Source: Opitutia bacterium | GTDB taxonomy: Bacteria > Verrucomicrobiota > Verrucomicrobiia > Opitutales > Seribacteraceae | Length of the DNA stretch: 8,815 nucleotides | NCBI GenBank assembly: GCA_018695085.1 | Contig: JABHOU010000555.1 | Coordinates: forward strand, 1-8,815 | Direction of reading: 5' to 3' | Part shown: positions 1 through 6,301 of the stretch, piece by piece | Numbering within the stretch: position 1 is the stretch's first letter | Layout: each line of letters starts with the position of its first letter | The notes under the pieces: model-generated | Databases searched by the model: none | What the model was told of the DNA's origin: nothing | Seen by the model: the letters and a program-made list of their open reading frames with translations, nothing else | Made by a program: the position numbers and the translations under genes

Positions 1-2
1 CG

Positions 3-758
3 CGAAACGAGATTCGCGTCGACTTCGACGCTCACCCCGAGGGTGCCTACGAAATGCGGATCTTCCGCCGGGACTGGGCCGACGCCTCGCTCGGCCAGTT
101 TCACCGACGGGCGGCCATCACCGCCGAGCCCAAGGGCAACAGCCTACGCGTGACCTACCCCAAGGGCTCCCTCGGCCCCGGTGAGGGAGGCGGCGTGTTT
201 CGCCAAAAGCTCACCCCGCTCGGCTCTCGCAACCTCTCCTACCGCGTACTGTTCGAGAAAGGTTTCGACTTTCGCCGGGGCGGCAAGCTCCCTGGGCTCG
301 CCGGTGGCAAGGCCAACACCGGGGGGAACAAAGCTACCGGCGACGGTTGGTCCGCGCGCTACATGTGGGACAAAAAAGGCTCCCTCTCCCTCTACCTCTA
401 CCACCTCGACCAAAAGACCGACTACGGCGACCGCTTCCAACTAAAGGTCAAGGCCATCCCAGGACAATGGCTCCAACTTGAACAAGAGGTCTCAGTCAAC
501 GCTCCCGGCAAAGAGAACGGAAGCATCCGCATCCGGATCGACGGCAAGCTCGCTCTCGATAAGCAAGGACTGAACCTCCGCGGAAAAGTGAAACACGATG
601 TCGCTCTCGTCGACCAGTTCCTCTTCTCCACCTTCCATGGGGGTGGAACCAGAGACTGGGCTCCCCGCCGAGATTCCCATGCTCGCTTCGATGACTTCGT
701 CCTAAAGTTCGCGCCCAGTTTGTCGAGGCTTTGTCCTTCCGTGTCCGGGGTTCCATAA
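3..758 (+). CDS. PL14-like polysaccharide lyase, 5' end outside window
   Basis: The frame is open to the left edge, so the N-terminus, where a signal peptide would lie, is missing; the first ATG at 54 is probably internal because family-like sequence (FDAHPEGAYEMRIFRRDW) spans it. Numbering from that ATG, I see GGKLPGLAGG at 76-85, WSARYMW at 99-105, LYLYH at 113-117 and a terminal STFHGG...ARFDDFVL block. Lys78, Ser100, Arg102, Tyr114 and Tyr116 reproduce the identity and exact spacing of the active-site residues I recall for the PL14 alginate lyase of Chlorella virus (Lys197, Ser219, Arg221, Tyr233, Tyr235). Known family role: beta-elimination of uronic-acid polysaccharides such as alginate or glucuronan. 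That this enzyme acts on alginate is inference. The last 15 or so residues after VLKF look unrelated to the family. Base composition is about 60% GC by eye, above the rest of the window. Confidence 0.8.
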   Translation, partial: RNEIRVDFDAHPEGAYEMRIFRRDWADASLGQFHRRAAITAEPKGNSLRVTYPKGSLGPGEGGGVFRQKLTPLGSRNLSYRVLFEKGFDFRRGGKLPGLAGGKANTGGNKATGDGWSARYMWDKKGSLSLYLYHLDQKTDYGDRFQLKVKAIPGQWLQLEQEVSVNAPGKENGSIRIRIDGKLALDKQGLNLRGKVKHDVALVDQFLFSTFHGGGTRDWAPRRDSHARFDDFVLKFAPSLSRLCPSVSGVP

Positions 759-846
759 CTGCTCAATGCGAGTGTGACCAAACGATGGATTATGATTTGT
801 ACCATGAACAATCTGTTTATGTTTCTAAAAATTGTAGTGAGGCGGG

Positions 847-2034
847 CTAGAAAGTCTCTGACTCGATGAGGTTGCCGTCCTCATCCCATGTTGATTTCAA
901 CACTGGCTTGCCACCTTTGAAACTAGTGTCTACCCTTTTAGAACCAGTCCGGAAGTATTGCTTATAACTGGTCTGCTTGCCGTTGATGTATTGTTGTACC
1001 CAACTTAAGCGATCCGGACTGTACCAACCTTTCGTATGACCATGATGTTTCCCGTTCAAGTAAGATTGTTCTGTCACTACAGAACCATCATTTCTAAATG
1101 CGTTTTTCTTCCCATGCAATTTGCCGTTCAAAAAACGAGATTCTCATCCGATTGATCCTTTGCGTTTTGGTGAGACCCCGACTCCTGTAAAACGCTCATC
1201 CTCGCCCTTGGCGTAGGCAATACGTTCTTTGTTTGCCCCCTCGCGATAGGTTAGATCATTGAATGGATATTTCCGTTCAGGAGCAAAACGCTCGTTGTCA
1301 AAGGTTAGGTCATCATCAGGATTTTCCTTGCCAAGGTCTGTTATCTCGACAGGCATTTCCATACGAAGTCCTACCCATGCTTGCTGATCTCCCTTTTAGA
1401 TGAGAGCGGAGGGTTGGGATTTGGACAAATCCAGTTCGATGAGTTTATAACCGGATGAAAATTTTCCTTCCTCCACCCAAAAACTCCCTTCGGGCGCTAC
1501 CAGCGAAGCAAAACCTTTTCCCCGAAGTCGAAAAATTCCACTCAACTGAACCTTGCACAACCAATCAGAGCTCTTGTACTGTTCATCTACCTCTACACCC
1601 CGAGGTTTGTGAACGGGATAGGTCTCCTCTTTCGTCAGGTTGCCCGCTTCATCCCATTCCATTCGTAAAGTTACACCACCGTATTTGTAGTCGTTTTCTC
1701 TGATTTTCAAACCGTCCTTGCGGTATTCAATTATTTTGCCATTCCACTTTTTGACCATGGTGCCGTCTTTAAGTTTGTAGGGCATCATAGACCGGTACGA
1801 ATTTTCAGAACCTGGCCTTCTAAGGCCGTCCTTCAGAATATTCATATCTTCCGGGGCGATTGATTCGAGTTTTTGAATATTTAAAAAGCCTTCTCAACCA
1901 GTTCAGCAGCCTGCTGCACAGTCATTGTATCGGCTTTTTCAGCTCCGTGCAAAAAACCTGTAAGCAAAAGAGGCAGGCATAGGACTAGAATAATTATTTT
2001 AATTATTTTTAAGCTACTGGAAAAGAGATTTCAT
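847..2034 (-). pseudogene. Exported YwqK/MORN-repeat protein, broken by two frameshifts and two stops
   Basis: Read as one gene of about 395 codons starting at ATG 2034, this encodes a secreted protein: a signal peptide (MKSL, then a hydrophobic KIIILVLCLPLLLTGFLHGA), a short helix, a MORN-like stretch, a small beta-rich domain (about 1590-1345), a YwqK-type FTGV motif near 1190, and four C-terminal MORN-like units. Four lesions interrupt it. One extra T in the run at 2021-2024 leads to TAG at 2014-2016. One missing T in the run at 1883-1887 leads to TAA at 1881-1883. In-frame TAA lies at 1396-1398 and in-frame TGA at 1144-1146. After 1890 everything stays in one frame down to TAG at 847, and the beta domain and the FTGV-to-MORN junction read naturally across the two stops. 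YwqK-family proteins are often labelled antitoxins, but no toxin is adjacent and the role here is unknown. Other genes here end in TGA, so recoding is unlikely. The homopolymer frameshifts could be sequencing errors; the stops are less easily explained that way. Confidence 0.8.
850..1134 (-). repeat. Four MORN-like units in the 3' part of the broken gene
   Basis: Four consecutive units of 23-24 residues, beginning FLNGKLHG, YLNGKHHG, YINGKQTS and FKGGKPVL, make up the C-terminal part of the degraded gene. Each has the pattern aromatic-x-N/G-G-K, then a tryptophan or aromatic residue near position 10 and an N/D-G or similar turn. The last unit ends WDEDGNLIESET, close to WDEAGNLTKEET in the upstream segment near 1640, so MORN-like units occur on both sides of the central domain. 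A shortened protein could in principle start at TTG 1131, but this is only the first possible start after the TGA and there is no ribosome binding site. Confidence 0.7.
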
Positions 2035-2040
2035 CGATAT

Positions 2041-2369
2041 TCAATTTCAGTATTCGCAAATAAATTGTTTGTGGATTCAACTATTTTAAAATTTGCCAAT
2101 ACCTTTTATTCGGAACAAGTTTCTTGTGGAGTGAATGCTCAAACAAATAGTTCAGGCATCCCATTGCTATCAGTGAAAACTGATCGCTATTCCATGAATA
2201 TCAGATCTTTTGAAGGGTATACTCTTCTAAATTGAATCCAATCGGCCACCGATTTTTACGGTAACGAGGGGGGGACTGCCGAGTGTTGCGAAATCTCATA
2301 TATTTAACTATCTTTCAAGCCGAAATCTGGTCATTGCGAAGAATTTGTCTTTATTGTTTGACTCGAGAG
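2041..2369. other. Gene-free interval between tgt and the broken gene
   Basis: This stretch of about 330 bases is AT-rich and has no persuasive coding frame on either strand. It lies downstream of tgt and upstream of the degraded gene, both on the minus strand. Two short perfect inverted repeats are present: ATCAGT-GAAA-ACTGAT at 2169-2184, and AATCGG-CCA-CCGATT at 2240-2254 followed by three more T on the plus strand. The second resembles a weak intrinsic terminator only on the plus strand, where no gene needs it. I cannot identify a promoter for the degraded gene with confidence. Confidence 0.5.
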
Positions 2370-3506
2370 TTAGCATGTTTCGTATCGCTCGATCCAATTT
2401 TGCGACCATTGCTCGAAGTCGCCTCTAATAATGTGTAAGCGAGCTTGCTCAAGGAGAGACACGAAAAAGCGAAGGTTATGAAGCGTAACTAGGACTCCTC
2501 CGAGGCTTTCGCCTACTGTTAGCAGATGTCTCAAGTACGCTTTTGAGAATTCTTGTGAGGCGAAACAGTCGGTTTCCGCATCGAGGGGCGTGTCGTCCTC
2601 ACGAAAGCGTTCGTTGCGAAGGTTCAGGCGACCACTAGTGGTGAATGCAGTAGCATGGCGAGCTGCTCGGGTGGGCATGACGCAATCGAACATGTCTGCC
2701 CCAAGAGCTACCATCTTAAGTAACTGAGGGGGCGTTCCGACCCCCATGACATAGCGAGGTTTTTCGCTTGGAAGTAAAGGGGCTGTCCATGCTACTTGTT
2801 CGAGCATTTCCTCCTCGGTTTCTCCCACGCTGACTCCGCCAATCGCGTAACCGGGAAAGTTCAGACTGGTGAGTTCGTCGATCGAACGATGACGTAGTTT
2901 TTCGAAACGGCCACCCTGAACTATCCCAAAGAGATTGCGACTTTCAGTTGGTCCAGAGGTTTCTTGCCAAGCGTCGGAACAGGCCTTTGCCCAGAGAGTC
3001 GTGCGCCTAACGGCTTCTTCCACTTCTTCTTGATTTGCGTCGGCGGGCGGGCACTCGTCGAGGCACATGGCGATGTCGGAGTCCAGTGCATCCTGCATTT
3101 CAATAGATTCGCGAGGACCGAGAAAAAGATCGGACCCGTCGAGATGTGATTTAAAGGCAACTCCCTCATCGGTTAACTTGCGAAGATTAGGTAAACTGAA
3201 CACCTGGAAACCACCACTGTCAGTGAGTATCGGGCCATTCCAATTCATGAATGTGGAAAGTCCCCCACGGGCTCTCATTATTTCAGAACCTGGTCTGAGG
3301 CGGAGATGATATGTGTTCCCGAGAACAATGCGGGCTTTGACTACTTCGCGTAGATCCCTAGGCATGATTCCCTTTACTGTGCCTTGGGTACCCACGGGCA
3401 TGAATGCAGGTGTTCGGATTTCTCCACGAGGCAGTTTTATCAAACCGGAGCGGGCATCGGAACGGTCATCGCTTTTTTCAACAGAAAAAAAGGTTGAGTC
3501 TGTCAT
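2370..3506 (-). CDS. tgt: tRNA-guanine transglycosylase (queuine tRNA-ribosyltransferase)
   Basis: Cytoplasmic enzyme that replaces G34 of Asn, Asp, His and Tyr tRNAs by preQ1 on the route to queuosine. From the ATG at 3506 it has 378 residues, the usual length. Landmarks: TPAFMPVGTQGTVKG at 32-46, GNTYHLRLRPG at 63-73, TDSGGFQVFS at 95-104 (Asp96, general base), CLDECPP at 148-154 (Asp150, base recognition), GIVQGG at 194-199, YAIGGVSVGE at 220-229, and DMFDCVMPTR at 271-280 (Asp274, nucleophile). The C-terminal zinc site is altered: the usual C-x-C-x-x-C reads T312-D-C314-F-A-S317, while the histidine (His343, in TLHNLRF) is kept. A GTG at 3548 would add 14 residues with no family similarity and directly follows a stop, so ATG 3506 is preferred. 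No clear ribosome binding site precedes either start. It is divergent from the gene at 3607, and no other queuosine gene is in view. Confidence 0.95.
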   Translation of the reverse strand: MTDSTFFSVEKSDDRSDARSGLIKLPRGEIRTPAFMPVGTQGTVKGIMPRDLREVVKARIVLGNTYHLRLRPGSEIMRARGGLSTFMNWNGPILTDSGGFQVFSLPNLRKLTDEGVAFKSHLDGSDLFLGPRESIEMQDALDSDIAMCLDECPPADANQEEVEEAVRRTTLWAKACSDAWQETSGPTESRNLFGIVQGGRFEKLRHRSIDELTSLNFPGYAIGGVSVGETEEEMLEQVAWTAPLLPSEKPRYVMGVGTPPQLLKMVALGADMFDCVMPTRAARHATAFTTSGRLNLRNERFREDDTPLDAETDCFASQEFSKAYLRHLLTVGESLGGVLVTLHNLRFFVSLLEQARLHIIRGDFEQWSQNWIERYETC

Positions 3507-3575
3507 TTTAGTCAAAAATATATTGTTTTGGGGAAGTTTTTCCTTCACTCTCTAATGCAGTTTCTTCTATTTGAT

Positions 3576-3588
3576 AGATTATTAATCT
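3576..3588. promoter_or_regulatory. 13-bp palindrome between divergent genes
   Basis: AGATTA-T-TAATCT is a perfect inverted repeat in the short AT-rich interval between tgt and the exported-protein gene, 18 bases before the ATG at 3607. Its place suits an operator for a dimeric regulator, but AT-rich DNA gives such palindromes by chance. I find no convincing -35/-10 pair to anchor it. Confidence 0.25.
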
Positions 3589-3606
3589 TCATTGCGAATA
3601 AGAAAG

Positions 3607-4947
3607 ATGTCCCCTTTGCTAAAAATAAACCAAATTGCCTTTTGTCTCATTACTTTTGCATTTTGGTTCTCATTTAACTTTTCCGCCCTGGCTCAGGCAA
3701 GGGTCGTTGGAGCAAAAATAACTTTTCCGGTTAGTGATGCTGTCGTGAAAAGTATCGCCAACGGAGTGATCGTTGTCGCGGCTCAACGCCTGAGCTTGAA
3801 TCCCGCCGATGCGGTTGCATTAAAGTTTCTTCAACTGGGCGAAGTATTATCTCCAGGGAATGAAAAGACTTTGTATCTCAAAGGTCTCATTGATGCCAAG
3901 CAACCTATTCAAGCAGGAGTTTTAGGCGGACGAGTCGATGAGGCAGCCCTTGCTAAATATCTGCTTGATTTGGCGGGCTCGCAGAAACCTTCCTTCTTTC
4001 GATTGCTATCTTATAACCTCGCGGGGTTATTGCAACCAGGCAACCGTACGGTAATGATTGAATTGCACAAGGCCAGGCAAATTGGAATCTCTTCAGATTT
4101 GGATAGTGTGCTTAAGCAATTACACCTACCCTACCCGACTCATTTGGCGAAGAAACCTTTGCCTCCTGCACTTCCTCTTACTTCTGCCAAGCAGTTGGCG
4201 GAAGGAGCAGTAAAGTTGGCGGAACGAGAGTTTAACATAAATCGCCAAAGCCCAAAAGGTTTACAGATGCTCCAATTCGCAAAGGCCATTCATCCTGTTA
4301 ATGAAAATGCACTCGTACTAGAAGCTCTTTTAACTGGCGGTCAACCAATCTCGGGCATTTTTACGGAGGTTACTGAGCAAGCGTTTTTCGGCTACTTGAA
4401 TCAGGCCATCCAAACCGCGGGTAAAGATGAAAACCTTACCCTGCTACTGCATAGTGTAATTCTTCTTTATCAGCCAACTTCCTTCAAGTCGGTGGTGGCC
4501 ATGCAAAATGCCAAGAAAAAGAATTTATCAACTGAATTTCGCGGCATTCTTGGACGATTTAATGCAGCTCGAACTTTTGCCGCCACAACTTCCGAGCCGC
4601 CTTCAACAGGAAAACATCATCCCGCAGGAGTGCCTGTATCATCGACCGCTTCTCTTGATGCTCGCTTGAAAAACAGCAATTTTGCTCGCTTGTTAATTGA
4701 CCGTAAATGGACTCTTGTTGATCGCTCCAGCGATCAACAGTGGTTTTTTGAATTTCGTATCGTTGGCCCATTTTCTCAAGCTCAAGGTCGTTGCACGGGC
4801 AAGCGAGGCACTCGCACTCACAGTTGGCGGCAGTGGACGATTCGAGACGGGATTCTAATTATCGACAACTACGCCAAGTATGTTTACGAAGAATCGTCCA
4901 GACAATGGAAACAAGCCGACGGCAAGGATAATAGCTTTATTCGCTGA
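3607..4947 (+). CDS. Exported protein of unknown function with internal duplication
   Basis: I do not recognise a named family. From ATG 3607 the product has 446 residues. Residues 1-31 form a Sec signal peptide: a basic start (MSPLLK), a hydrophobic core and a probable cleavage after SALAQA, so it should be periplasmic or outside. Residues about 51-146 and 198-292 are a diverged tandem copy of each other, mostly helical in appearance and reminiscent of TPR-like solenoids. A low-complexity Ser/Thr/Pro linker (about 325-350) leads to a C-terminal domain (about 352-446) rich in aromatic and beta-forming residues, with W368, W379, W407, W410 and a DGILIIDNYAKYVYEE stretch, perhaps a lipocalin-like or stress-protein beta-barrel. 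TTG at 3592 would add five residues (MRIRK); ATG is preferred because the signal peptide is complete without them. It is divergent from tgt and 56 bases upstream of the phosphoesterase gene. Confidence 0.75.
   Translation: MSPLLKINQIAFCLITFAFWFSFNFSALAQARVVGAKITFPVSDAVVKSIANGVIVVAAQRLSLNPADAVALKFLQLGEVLSPGNEKTLYLKGLIDAKQPIQAGVLGGRVDEAALAKYLLDLAGSQKPSFFRLLSYNLAGLLQPGNRTVMIELHKARQIGISSDLDSVLKQLHLPYPTHLAKKPLPPALPLTSAKQLAEGAVKLAEREFNINRQSPKGLQMLQFAKAIHPVNENALVLEALLTGGQPISGIFTEVTEQAFFGYLNQAIQTAGKDENLTLLLHSVILLYQPTSFKSVVAMQNAKKKNLSTEFRGILGRFNAARTFAATTSEPPSTGKHHPAGVPVSSTASLDARLKNSNFARLLIDRKWTLVDRSSDQQWFFEFRIVGPFSQAQGRCTGKRGTRTHSWRQWTIRDGILIIDNYAKYVYEESSRQWKQADGKDNSFIR
3757..4482 (+). repeat. Two copies of a ~95-residue module within one protein
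   Basis: Residues 51-146 and 198-292 of the exported protein align nearly without gaps over their central part at an offset of 147 residues. Clear matched blocks are LQLGEVLSPGNEKTLYLKGL with LQFAKAIHPVNENALVLEAL, then the K-QPI-G and GGQPISG segments, then the LLQPGN and LLYQPTS ends. The two copies are separated by about 50 residues rich in proline and lysine. The DNA copies have diverged, so the duplication is old. Confidence 0.65.
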
Positions 4948-5003
4948 TTCTTGATCTGTTAGTCAAGCTTTGTGGACTTGAGTTCGCTAAACAGAAATCG
5001 CCT

Positions 5004-5858
5004 ATGAGCACCATCGATATCGTCGGCGATATTCACGGACATGTCGATCAATTGTTATGCCTTCTGTCCAAACTTGGATATCAGCGAAGTAATTCAAACA
5101 GCTCATTCTCTCATCCTGATGGTCGTATAGTCGCCTTTGTCGGAGACCTAATAAACAAAGGGCCTGCATCCTCTGCAGTAATCGATATTGTTCGGGGAAT
5201 GTCAGATTCGGGTTCGGCCTTGGCTGTTCTTGGGAATCATGAATTCAATCTTCTTGCCGCGGTCGTCGTGGGGGATAAAAAGGTTCAGAAGAAATACCGA
5301 GATCACTTGGATTGGTTTCGTACCCTTCCTTTTTCGTTAGAGTTTGGAGGTATAAGAGTGGTTCACGCCGTATGGCATCCTGCTTCGTTGAAAGTGATAG
5401 CGAGACGAACCTGCATCGACGAAGACTTCATGCAGAGAGCGATTACGAAGGGGACGCCCCAGCATGTGGCTATTCAGACCGTACTTAAAGGAATCAAGGT
5501 TCCCATTCCTCGGGATCAAAAGTATAAGGATCGTTTTGGCATTGCTCGAGGGAAAGGTAGAATTCGCTGGTGGCTCGATCCTCGTGGATTGTCCTATGCA
5601 GATTTGATTTTTCCGGCTTATGCGGGAGCTTCAGCCAGTTCGGGACCTTCGGACGAGGAGTTGACGGATGCCGAGCCATACCCAATTGACGAACCTCCCG
5701 TTTTTATCGGCCATTACTGCTTGCCCGTCAAAGAGCCAAAGATACACGGGAACGTCGCTTGCGTGGACGGATGCGTGACCTGCGATGGCGTCTTGTGGGC
5801 CTATCGGTACAGTGGCGAACGGACTCTCGATCCAGTCCACCTTGTCCATTCGGATTGA
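5004..5858 (+). CDS. Calcineurin-like metallophosphoesterase
   Basis: Cytoplasmic two-metal phosphoesterase of the PPP/PrpE/ApaH-like branch; 284 residues, no signal peptide. Motifs in order: GDIHGH at 8-13 (Asp9 and His11, metal ligands), GDLINKGP at 47-54 (Asp48 bridging the metals), GNHEFN at 77-82 (Asn78 and His79), VVHAVWHP at 119-126 (His121), and FIGHYCLP at 234-241 (His237). The C-terminal end NVACVDGCV...LWAYRY...LDP is typical of a bacterial subgroup seen next to varied genes. The second motif differs from the usual GDxxDRGP by Asn for Asp and Lys for the phosphate-contacting Arg. The physiological substrate is unknown; phosphoprotein or dinucleoside tetraphosphate hydrolysis are family possibilities. 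The start fits because motif I lies only eight residues in. It ends 22 bases before a convergent gene. Confidence 0.88.
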   Translation: MSTIDIVGDIHGHVDQLLCLLSKLGYQRSNSNSSFSHPDGRIVAFVGDLINKGPASSAVIDIVRGMSDSGSALAVLGNHEFNLLAAVVVGDKKVQKKYRDHLDWFRTLPFSLEFGGIRVVHAVWHPASLKVIARRTCIDEDFMQRAITKGTPQHVAIQTVLKGIKVPIPRDQKYKDRFGIARGKGRIRWWLDPRGLSYADLIFPAYAGASASSGPSDEELTDAEPYPIDEPPVFIGHYCLPVKEPKIHGNVACVDGCVTCDGVLWAYRYSGERTLDPVHLVHSD

Positions 5859-5880
5859 CGATGGAAATCTTGGAGGTTGC

Positions 5881-6132
5881 TTAGTTCCGTAACGCGTGAT
5901 TGCAGCTTGGAGAACTGTTCAAGACTTCCCATGCGCATTTCCAGCGATTCCATCTGGATATGTTCACGTCATGGAGGTTCAATCGCCTTTTGTTGCAGGC
6001 GTAACAGAACATTTCAGAAGCTTCATTACGATCATGAGCGAGGAAGTACTTGTCTGCCGACCCGAGGTCATCGCCTAAATGATAGTGAAATTTATACTCG
6101 AAGAGTTCGGTTTCCTTTTTTTTCATATTCAT
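5881..6132 (-). CDS. Small uncharacterised protein (83 aa)
   Basis: I do not recognise a named family. ATG 6132 is chosen because AAGGA lies seven bases upstream, the only good ribosome binding site in the window. A longer form from 6204 would add 24 basic residues of non-coding character. The product is soluble, with no signal peptide or membrane segment. Visible features are FEYKFHYHLGDD at 11-22, KYFLAH at 28-33, a C-x-x-C pair (Cys43, Cys46) in MFCYACNKRR, and WNRWKCAW at 61-68. The well-mixed composition, aromatic pattern and binding site suggest a real gene. Antisense frames over the same bases are poorer. It converges with the phosphoesterase gene and diverges from the isomerase gene. 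Confidence 0.6.
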   Translation of the reverse strand: MNMKKKETELFEYKFHYHLGDDLGSADKYFLAHDRNEASEMFCYACNKRRLNLHDVNISRWNRWKCAWEVLNSSPSCNHALRN

Positions 6133-6139
6133 CGTACTA

Positions 6140-6144
6140 TCCTT
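6140..6144 (-). promoter_or_regulatory. Ribosome binding site for the small 83-aa protein
   Basis: On the minus strand AAGGA is followed by seven bases and then ATG at 6132. This decides the start and is notable because the other genes here have no clear Shine-Dalgarno sequence. Confidence 0.55.
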
Positions 6145-6301
6145 AGATATCTTACTCCTGAATCGCTTGAAATGCAAACGGCTCGACTTTCTAAATGAGG
6201 TCAACTCATGGGGAAGTTTGTTGCATTGGCAGAGGGGTTGCCCTAGCGAAAGTAATTCTGCAATGAATTACGACGACTATAAATCTACTACCAGACTGCC
6301 T
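6145..6301. other. Divergent intergenic region before the isomerase gene
   Basis: About 160 bases separate two divergent genes and should hold both promoters. An inverted repeat ATGAG-GTCAA-CTCAT lies at 6195-6209 and a looser GGCA-N7-TGCC at 6228-6242. A possible -35 (TTGCAT at 6221) with a poor -10 (TAGCGA at 6244) is too weak to claim. An open frame runs through from 6167 into the isomerase gene, but this upstream part has no family similarity and would put residues ahead of the Tat signal. Confidence 0.35.

Noticed and set aside
144..440. Long open frames on the opposite strand and in another frame of the lyase region
   Set aside because: They overlap a well-supported lyase frame, have Ala/Val/Gly-rich or Ser/Thr/Pro-rich translations and arise from the high GC content.
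2169..2184. Hairpin ATCAGT-GAAA-ACTGAT as a structured RNA
   Set aside because: A single six-pair stem with a GNRA-type loop and no surrounding structure is expected by chance in AT-rich DNA.
2240..2257. Hairpin AATCGG-CCA-CCGATT with a T run as an intrinsic terminator
   Set aside because: The T run is on the plus strand, where no gene ends nearby; on the minus strand, downstream of tgt, no T run follows. The stem is only six pairs.
2201..2299. A 32-codon minus-strand frame starting at ATG 2299
   Set aside because: Very short, basic, no ribosome binding site and no recognisable motif; too little to call a gene.
3507..3548. Start of tgt at GTG 3548
   Set aside because: It adds 14 residues absent from the family, is just the first start after a stop, and has no ribosome binding site.
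6167..6301. N-terminal extension of the isomerase gene to 6167
   Set aside because: The added 45 residues would bury the twin-arginine signal and show no family similarity; ATG 6302 places the signal correctly.
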